Shown in pieces: positions 14,614 through 19,749 of a stretch of 19,749 bases of DNA; position 1 is the stretch's first letter, and every line of letters starts with the position of its first letter. A program made the translations under genes and the position numbers. The notes below the pieces were generated by a model. That model ran no database searches. It had not been told where the DNA came from and saw only the letters and a program-made list of their open reading frames with translations. The stretch is from CAIYRG01 sp964494505 (GTDB taxonomy: Bacteria > Pseudomonadota > Alphaproteobacteria > Micropepsales > Micropepsaceae): positions 1 to 19,749 of the forward strand of contig CAZBRO010000048.1 in NCBI GenBank assembly GCA_964494505.1, read 5' to 3'.

Positions 14614-14637
14614 GACTCGGCTGCGGGAGCCGCAGTC
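14614..14637 (+). other. leader hairpin upstream of glnK
   Basis: GACT and CGGCT (14614-14622) pair with AGCCG and AGTC (14628-14637, one bulged C) around loop GCGGG. It lies close to the predicted transcription start and 33 bases before the glnK ATG. It could stabilise the transcript or regulate initiation; no T-tract, so not a terminator. Confidence 0.4.
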
Positions 14638-14670
14638 CAGCGGAACACAAGTGGGAACAGGGGCAACAGC

Positions 14671-15009
14671 ATGAAATTCATCACGGCCATCATCAAGCCG
14701 TTCAAGCTCGATGAAGTGCGCGAAGCGCTCTCCGCGCTGGGGGTCCAAGGCATGACCGTCAGTGAGGTCAAGGGCTACGGGCGCCAGAAGGGGCATACGG
14801 AAATCTATCGCGGCGCGGAATACGCCGTGAACTTCCTGCCCAAAATCAAGATCGAGGTCGCCGTGCGCACAGAAATGGCGGACGCCGTCGTCGAAGCAAT
14901 CACCAACAACGCCCGAACCGGCCAAATCGGCGACGGCAAGATCTTCGTCACAACTGTCGATCAGGTCGTCCGCATACGGACGGGCGAAATCGACAATGAC
15001 GCGCTTTAA
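14671..15009 (+). CDS. glnK: nitrogen regulatory protein PII (GlnK)
   Basis: This is a 112-residue PII signal protein. The N-terminal strand MKFITAIIKPFKLDEVREAL, the T-loop GRQKGHTEIYRGAEYAVNFLPK (Tyr51 is the uridylylation site) and the nucleotide-binding GDGKIFV with the C-terminal RIRTGE are all intact. PII trimers bind ATP/ADP and 2-oxoglutarate and report nitrogen status; GlnK types plug the AmtB channel when ammonium is plentiful. The ATG has AGGGG eight bases upstream. The amtB gene follows after 27 bases, and this pairing, rather than linkage to glnA, makes GlnK the better name than GlnB. Expression is likely sigma54/NtrC-dependent, judged from upstream elements. Confidence 0.95.
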   Translation: MKFITAIIKPFKLDEVREALSALGVQGMTVSEVKGYGRQKGHTEIYRGAEYAVNFLPKIKIEVAVRTEMADAVVEAITNNARTGQIGDGKIFVTTVDQVVRIRTGEIDNDAL

Positions 15010-15036
15010 GCCAAGAACATCGAGGGAAGAATTACG

Positions 15037-16500
15037 ATGAACAGCATGATGAAATGGTTGGCCAGGACTGCGGCCGTGAGTGTCGCGGCCTTTATGATTT
15101 TGAGCGGGTCCGCGCATGCGCAGGACCAGGCAGCTCCTCCGGCGGCAGCCCCGCCCGCCGCAACCGAAGCTGCTCCGGCCGCTCCGGCAGCCCCCGCCGC
15201 ACCCGGCGCGGCAGCACCCGCCGCCGCGGCGCCGGCCGCCGCCACGCCTGCTCCGCCCCCGCCCAAGCTCGACACCGGCGACACCGCCTGGATGCTCACC
15301 TCGAGCGCCCTCGTCCTGATGATGACCATTCCGGGCCTCGCGCTCTTCTATGGCGGCATGGTCCGCAAGAAGAACGTGCTCGCCACGCTCGCCCAGAGTT
15401 TCGGCGCCACCTGCATCATCACCGTGTTGTGGATGATCATCGGTTACTCGATCGCCTTCACCACCAACCCCGATGCGGGAGCGGATTTGTTCATAGGCAG
15501 CGTGAATTATCTGCTGCTTGGGCCTATGGGATTGAACGCGATGAGTTCGCTCGCGCCGACCATCCCTGAATCGGTCTACATGTTCTTCCAGATGACCTTT
15601 GCGATCATCACGCCCGCCCTGATCGCGGGCGCGCTGGCCGACCGCATGAAGTTCTCAGCCTTCATGTGGTTCATGAGCCTCTGGCTGCTGTTCGTCTATT
15701 GCCCGATCGCGCATTGGGTCTGGGGGGGCGGCTGGCTCGGCAAATTGGGTGCGCTCGATTACGCCGGCGGCACGGTGGTGCATCTGAACGCCGGAACCGC
15801 CGGGCTGATCGCCGCCCTCATGCTTGGAAAGCGCGTCGGCCTGGGCACCGAAAACATGTCGCCGCACAATCTCGTGCTCAGCGTCATCGGCGCCTCTCTG
15901 CTGTGGGTTGGCTGGTTCGGCTTCAACGCGGGTTCGGCGGTGACGGCCAATGTCAACGCCGGCATGGCGGCGGCGGCGACCCAGATCGCCACGGCGGCGG
16001 CGGCTTTGGCCTGGATGTTCGCCGAGTGGATGGTGGCGAAGAAGCCCTCGGTGCTCGGCATGATTTCCGGTGCGGTGGCGGGCCTCGTCGCCATCACGCC
16101 GGCTTCAGGCTTCGTCAATCCGACGGGCGCCCTCATCATCGGCATTTCGGCCGGCATCGTCTGCTATCTGGCCTCGGTGCACATGAAGAAGGCCATCGGC
16201 TATGACGACGCGCTGGATTGCTTCGGCGTGCATGGCGTCGGCGGCGCGCTGGGCGCGATGCTGACCGGAGTGTTCGCCTCCAACGCGATCAACAGCGCCG
16301 GCAAGGGCTGGCTCATCGACGGCAATTTCGGCCAGATGCTGATCCAGTTCTACGATGTCGCGGGCGTCTTCGTGTACTGCGCCATCAGCACCTTCATCAT
16401 CCTGAAGGTCATCGACATGTTCATCGGCATCCGCGTGAAGCGCGACGTCGAAGTCGAAGGCCTCGACATCAATCTCCACGGCGAGACGGTTCACGCCTGA
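15037..16500 (+). CDS. amtB: ammonium transporter AmtB with long Ala/Pro-rich N-terminal extension
   Basis: The 487-residue product is an Amt/MEP/Rh channel of the inner membrane. After a signal peptide (residues 1-28, AHA before QD) comes an Ala/Pro-rich segment of about 48 residues (29-76), then the first core helix at about 84 (TAWMLTSSALVLMMTIPGLA). The pore twin histidines are His249 (GGTVVHLNAG) and His399 (FGVHGVGGALGAML); the LDYAGG aspartate and the WFGFNAGSA motif are also present. Eleven core helices are expected. GAGGGAA nine bases before the ATG supports the start. It is cotranscribed with glnK, whose trimer would block the cytoplasmic face when nitrogen is in excess. The extension is longer than in enteric AmtB and low in complexity. 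Confidence 0.96.
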   Translation: MNSMMKWLARTAAVSVAAFMILSGSAHAQDQAAPPAAAPPAATEAAPAAPAAPAAPGAAAPAAAAPAAATPAPPPPKLDTGDTAWMLTSSALVLMMTIPGLALFYGGMVRKKNVLATLAQSFGATCIITVLWMIIGYSIAFTTNPDAGADLFIGSVNYLLLGPMGLNAMSSLAPTIPESVYMFFQMTFAIITPALIAGALADRMKFSAFMWFMSLWLLFVYCPIAHWVWGGGWLGKLGALDYAGGTVVHLNAGTAGLIAALMLGKRVGLGTENMSPHNLVLSVIGASLLWVGWFGFNAGSAVTANVNAGMAAAATQIATAAAALAWMFAEWMVAKKPSVLGMISGAVAGLVAITPASGFVNPTGALIIGISAGIVCYLASVHMKKAIGYDDALDCFGVHGVGGALGAMLTGVFASNAINSAGKGWLIDGNFGQMLIQFYDVAGVFVYCAISTFIILKVIDMFIGIRVKRDVEVEGLDINLHGETVHA

Positions 16501-16524
16501 ACGCCGGCAATCTCCTCCAAACTC

Positions 16525-16553
16525 AAAGGGCGGCTTCGGCCGCCCTTTTTTTT
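16525..16553 (+). terminator. Rho-independent terminator of glnK-amtB
   Basis: GGGCGGC (16528-16534) and GCCGCCC (16539-16545) with the stable TTCG tetraloop are followed by eight T. It lies 27 bases after the amtB stop. Confidence 0.96.
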
Positions 16554-16715
16554 GGCCCTGCGCCCGCTCGGATTAACCTCTAAAGCGGTATCGATCCCGC
16601 CGGTGCGGTCCCGGACGGAGGGAGAAGAATCCGGAAGCTGCCCGGAAAATGGTCAACCCAACGTGATTCACGAACCTCTTGGGGGAATGCAGCGTTCATC
16701 CTATGGTTTTGAACC

Positions 16716-17489
16716 ATGCAGCGCGCCCGCCTTGTCCTTGCCGGAATTCTCGCCGCCACGCTCGGCCATGAGGCGGCCGCGCGCGAAACCGCATTGGCAG
16801 CGCCCCGTCCCATCGTCATCGAGCTGTTCACCAGCCAGGGCTGCAGCGATTGTCCGGCCGCCGACCGCCTGGTCACGGAACTCGCCAAGCGGAAGGACGT
16901 GATCGCGCTCACGCTCCCCATCACCTATTGGGACATGCTGGGCTGGAAAGACACCTATGCCACCGAAACCAATACCCAGCGCCAGAAATCCTATGCGAGG
17001 ACGATGAGCCATTCCGGCATCTACACCCCGCAGATGATCGTGGACGGACGCTTCGACGTGGTCGGGAACCAGCGCGACAAGGTCATGGCCGCGCTGGCCG
17101 CGCGCGCCAATGACGGCTTCGGGGAAATGTCCGTGCCGGTCGTCGTGGGGACGGCCTCGGGCCGGCTGGAAATCGCCATTCCGGCGCTGAAGACCAAAAC
17201 CAGGCCGGCGGCGACCATCTGGGTGATGCGCACACTGACCCAGGGCGCGGTCAATGTGGAGCAGGGCGAGAACCGCAACCGGATGCTGACCTACACCAAT
17301 GTGGTGCGGGACCTGCAGCGGGCGGGTGAATGGACGGGCGATGCGATGAAGATCGATCTGCCCCTCAATCTCGCCAAGACCAAGAACGACGGCGTGGCCG
17401 TGATCCTTCAGGCCCGCGATTTCGGCCCCGTGCTGGGCGCGGCCATTCTCCAGCTTCCGCCCGGCGACCGCATCGCGGCGCCGCGCTGA
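16716..17489 (+). CDS. DUF1223 family secreted thioredoxin-like protein
   Basis: The 257-residue product has a signal peptide (about residues 1-28). It then shows the DUF1223 signature VIELFTSQGCSDCPAAD, with a CxxC pair at Cys43/Cys46, followed by ALTLPITYWDMLGWKDTYAT, RQKSYARTMSHSGIYTPQMIVDGRFDVVGN and a C-terminal beta domain ending AAILQLP. DUF1223 proteins share a thioredoxin-like fold, and the CxxC suggests a thiol-redox function in the periplasm; the substrate is unknown. The ATG at 16716 has no clear Shine-Dalgarno, but the next in-frame starts would lose the signal peptide. It lies 162 bases after the amtB terminator, so it has its own promoter. Its stop is three bases from that of the convergent gene. 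Confidence 0.9.
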   Translation: MQRARLVLAGILAATLGHEAAARETALAAPRPIVIELFTSQGCSDCPAADRLVTELAKRKDVIALTLPITYWDMLGWKDTYATETNTQRQKSYARTMSHSGIYTPQMIVDGRFDVVGNQRDKVMAALAARANDGFGEMSVPVVVGTASGRLEIAIPALKTKTRPAATIWVMRTLTQGAVNVEQGENRNRMLTYTNVVRDLQRAGEWTGDAMKIDLPLNLAKTKNDGVAVILQARDFGPVLGAAILQLPPGDRIAAPR

Positions 17490-17492
17490 ATT

Positions 17493-17834
17493 TCATAGAA
17501 CCTGAATGAGACGCGCCGGTCCTTGGCGGCGCATGGTTTCGGCATAGGCGCGGGCGACAAGCGGCGGGCTGGGCCTCGCGGGCGAAATAATTTGACCGAG
17601 CACATGGGCCGCAAACCGCGGATCGGGACCGTTTCGAGCCAAATCTTCGCGCCGTTCTGTGTCGGAATGGGACGGCTGCAACGCCGTCTGTTGCGGCCAG
17701 CTTGTAACCCCGCGCTCGGGCGCGCGGGCCGCTCTTTCGCCCAACCCACTGGCAGGCTTCGATTTTTCCACGCGCGCGCGGGCAGCACCCCGGGGCTGGG
17801 TGCGATAGCCGATCGAATTGCCGCCGATTTTCAT
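17493..17834 (-). CDS. small protein of unknown function
   Basis: The 113-residue frame starts MKIGGNSIGYRTQP with AAGAAGG directly upstream of the ATG, a good ribosome-binding site. The centre (about 15-75) is Arg/Ala/Pro-rich and probably disordered. The C-terminus RFAAHVLGQIISPARPSPPLVARAYAETMRR looks like a structured helical motif. Competing reading frames across the same bases (17523-17948 + and 17365-17883 -) lack start signals and have disordered composition throughout. No known family is recognised; its shape recalls short uncharacterised alphaproteobacterial proteins with a conserved end. It converges on the DUF1223 gene with three bases between stops. Confidence 0.6.
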   Translation of the reverse strand: MKIGGNSIGYRTQPRGAARARVEKSKPASGLGERAARAPERGVTSWPQQTALQPSHSDTERREDLARNGPDPRFAAHVLGQIISPARPSPPLVARAYAETMRRQGPARLIQVL

Positions 17835-18003
17835 AACCTTCTTTTAAGCAAGTCTCGGTCCGCAAACCAGACTTGGACGGCAACGCCCGGAAATTTCGAG
17901 TTTTTTAAGTGCCCCTCGATAGGCTTCACCCCACAAGACGCGACATAGATCGCGTTACATATGGGTGTGGTGAGTGCGCGGTCAGTCCATACAACGGACA
18001 TTC
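17835..18003. other. divergent intergenic region upstream of the GGDEF/EAL gene
   Basis: These 169 bases separate divergent starts (17834 - and 18004 +) and should contain both promoters. I could not assign promoter elements. Nothing else is seen. Confidence 0.3.
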
Positions 18004-19704
18004 ATGCAGCGTTTAGAGGCGCTCGGTCAGTCAGCCGACGCCGAGCGGCTACGGCTCGCGCTGATGGGGGCACGCGCGGCCGCCTTCGACTGGACGCTCA
18101 GCGACGACCGCATCCACTGGGACGGCTTCGAATGGGCCATGCCCGAACTGACCGAACTGGAGCGGCTGACCAGCGGCCAGCAATTCCGCGCCTGGCTGCC
18201 GTCGGCGGCGCGGACGCGTCTCGCAGCCCTCGATAAGGAACCATCGCCTGCCGATCCCATGCTGCGCCTGGAATTCGAGGCGCTGACAAGGACCGCCCGT
18301 CAATGGTTCGAACTTTCGGCCGTGTGCGTCCCCGGATTGGGCGGACAGACCGAGCGCATCACCGGCACGATCCGCGAAATCACCGAACATCGGAACGCGT
18401 TTACGCGGCTTTCCTATCTCGCCACCTGCGATGAGCTGACCGGCCACCTGAACCGCACGCGCCTGCGCCAGGAGCTGACGCGGGTCATCGATACGGCCAA
18501 AGAGGAAAACCGCACCTCGGCCTATATGGTCGCGGCCATCGACAAGCTCGCCGTCATCAACGAGACCTATGGCTTCGATGCGGCCGACGAGGTCATCGTC
18601 GCGACGGGCCAGCGGCTTGCCCAGGCCTTGCGGACAAGCGACATCATCGGGCGGACCGCCGGCAACAAATTCGGCATCATCCTCTCCGAATGCGGCGAGC
18701 GTGAAATGACGCTGGTAGCCGAGCGGCTGCATGCCGCCGTCCGGAGTGAGGTCATCGAGACACAGGCGGGAAGCGTTTCGGCCACCGTTTCGCTGGGCGC
18801 GGTCCGGCTGCCGCATGGCGCAGGGACCAGCCAGGAAGCGATGCTTCGAGCCGAAGAGGCGCTCGAACGTTCCAAAAGAGTTGGCCGGAACGGGTTTGTG
18901 GTCTATGCGGCCTCCCAACAGCGCGAATCGCAGCGCCGGCGGCTGATCGGCATCGGCGACGAGATCATGTCGGCGCTGAACGATCAGCGCCTGATCCTGG
19001 CCTATCAGCCGATCGTCGGTGCGCAGTCACGCCGGGCGGAGCATTACGAATGCCTGCTGCGGCTGCAGCGCAAGGACGGCACCATCGCTTCGGCCGGCGA
19101 ATTCATACCGGCGGCCGAGAGTCTCGGCCTTGTGCGGCTTGCCGACCGGCGCGCCCTGGAAATCGCGGTGGCCCAGCTTTACCGCCATCGCCAGGTCAAG
19201 CTCTCCATCAACGTCTCGGGCACGACGGCCGGCGACCAGTCCTGGCTGCAATCCTTCATCAATTATGTGCGCGAAAACCGCGAAGTGGCCGAGCGGATGA
19301 CGGTCGAACTGACCGAGACCGCCGCCTTGCAGGCTTTCGAGGAGAATGCGCGCTTCGTAACCCGCTTGCGCGACATGGGCTGCAAGGTCGCCATCGACGA
19401 TTTTGGCGCGGGCTACACCTCGTTCCGCAATCTGCACAATCTGCGCGTCGACCTGGTCAAGATCGACGGCGATTACATAAAGAACCTGAGCGGGTCGCCC
19501 GATAACCAGCTTTTCGTCCGCACGCTGGTCGACCTCGCCAAGAATTTCCAGCTCGAAACGGTCGCCGAATGGGTGGGCTCGGAGCAGGACGCCGAACTGC
19601 TCGAGAATTTCGGTGTCGATTATTTCCAGGGCTTCTATTTCGGCGAGCCCGACATCGCGCCGGCCTGGGCGAAGCAGACCCCGGCAATCGCGAGCGCCGC
19701 CTAG
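18004..19704 (+). CDS. c-di-GMP signalling protein: PAS-like, degenerate GGDEF, EAL phosphodiesterase
   Basis: The 566-residue product (ATG 18004; GTG 17974 would add ten residues, and neither has a strong Shine-Dalgarno) has a PAS-like N-terminal part (about 15-128, AFDWTLSDDRIHWDGF to RITGTIREITEHR). A GGDEF domain follows (about 130-290), whose signature is TAGNKF (219-223 for AGNKF) instead of GGDEF, so cyclase activity is unlikely. An EAL domain (about 315-555) keeps Glu349 in ECLLR, Asn403 (INVS), Glu426/Glu429 (ELTE), Asp465-Asp466 (DDFGAG), Lys486 (VKIDG), Glu522 (VAEWV) and Gln542 (YFQGFYFGEP). It should hydrolyse c-di-GMP to pGpG. In PdeA of Caulobacter a similarly degenerate GGDEF binds GTP and activates the EAL domain; the same may apply here. 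No transmembrane segment is seen, so cytoplasmic. Confidence 0.93.
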   Translation: MQRLEALGQSADAERLRLALMGARAAAFDWTLSDDRIHWDGFEWAMPELTELERLTSGQQFRAWLPSAARTRLAALDKEPSPADPMLRLEFEALTRTARQWFELSAVCVPGLGGQTERITGTIREITEHRNAFTRLSYLATCDELTGHLNRTRLRQELTRVIDTAKEENRTSAYMVAAIDKLAVINETYGFDAADEVIVATGQRLAQALRTSDIIGRTAGNKFGIILSECGEREMTLVAERLHAAVRSEVIETQAGSVSATVSLGAVRLPHGAGTSQEAMLRAEEALERSKRVGRNGFVVYAASQQRESQRRRLIGIGDEIMSALNDQRLILAYQPIVGAQSRRAEHYECLLRLQRKDGTIASAGEFIPAAESLGLVRLADRRALEIAVAQLYRHRQVKLSINVSGTTAGDQSWLQSFINYVRENREVAERMTVELTETAALQAFEENARFVTRLRDMGCKVAIDDFGAGYTSFRNLHNLRVDLVKIDGDYIKNLSGSPDNQLFVRTLVDLAKNFQLETVAEWVGSEQDAELLENFGVDYFQGFYFGEPDIAPAWAKQTPAIASAA

Positions 19705-19749
19705 GCCGCGTGGACAAATTTGAGCCAGTAACGAGTTGAAGCCAAGAAC

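Larger units (their letters stand above)
14379..14670. promoter_or_regulatory. divergent regulatory region (PepSY gene / glnK)
   Basis: 292 bases lie between divergent starts. An AT-rich core (14467-14525) contains two overlapping dyads: TGCAA (14475-14479) with TTGCA (14490-14494), and an NtrC-like element at 14491-14507. A sigma54-like promoter at 14592-14606 points towards glnK. A hairpin with a bulge lies at 14614-14637 in the presumed leader. The minus-strand promoter for the PepSY gene is likely in the AT-rich core. Confidence 0.55.

Noticed and set aside
17523..17948. 141-codon plus-strand frame between the DUF1223 and GGDEF/EAL genes
   Set aside because: No ribosome-binding site and disordered composition. 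The minus-strand frame 17493-17834 has a good ribosome-binding site and a structured end.

Overview
The window is high-GC chromosomal DNA that reads as an alphaproteobacterium. The grounds are the betaine-lipid pair BtaA/BtaB, an OmpA-family porin with a very long proline linker, a PII/AmtB pair with a sigma54-type promoter, a DUF1223 protein, DUF559 and dispersed palindromes of the kind common in this class. The genus cannot be fixed from the sequence alone. Genes are densely packed, with 4-base stop/start overlaps and clear Rho-independent terminators.

Layout. 1-188 (-): 5' end of an acyl-CoA thioesterase II gene (tesB), divergent from btaA-btaB (307-2234, +), which make the headgroup of phosphorus-free betaine lipid. 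2431-3561 (+): OmpA-type outer-membrane protein followed by a strong terminator. 3660-4238 (-): secreted four-cysteine protein of unknown function. 4489-6705 (+): asd (lysine/threonine/methionine branch) and zapE (AFG1-like division ATPase), probably one operon. 6733-6963 (-): small lipoprotein. 7091-9399: accessory-looking stretch with three unrecognised membrane-anchored proteins, a degenerate tandem repeat and a cluster of palindromes. 9400-11073 (-): secreted fusion of a carboxypeptidase-regulatory-like domain, a c-type cytochrome site and a Vgb-like beta-propeller. 11331-11756: compact unit with a DUF559 (PD-(D/E)XK-like) nuclease gene framed by 40-base inverted repeats. 11757-11966 (+): small membrane protein abutting that unit. 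11977-14378 (-): PepSY transmembrane protein and a UbiH/COQ6-type FAD monooxygenase, translationally coupled. 14671-16500 (+): glnK-amtB ammonium sensing and transport, with a sigma54-like promoter, an NtrC-like site upstream and a strong terminator. 16716-17489 (+): DUF1223 protein, convergent with a small unknown protein (17493-17834, -). 18004-19704 (+): PAS-like / degenerate GGDEF / EAL c-di-GMP protein.

Most of the window is ordinary housekeeping and envelope biology. The strongest unexplained signal is the DUF559 unit: nearly the whole element is one small nuclease gene plus two inverted, self-complementary ends. The right end supplies the stop codon and the left end the ribosome-binding region. 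It looks like a minimal mobile or homing-type unit, but this single window does not prove mobility. Other points of note are the 37-proline run in the porin, the cytochrome/propeller fusion, a probable CTG start for zapE, and the c-di-GMP protein whose cyclase motif has decayed while its phosphodiesterase residues are kept.
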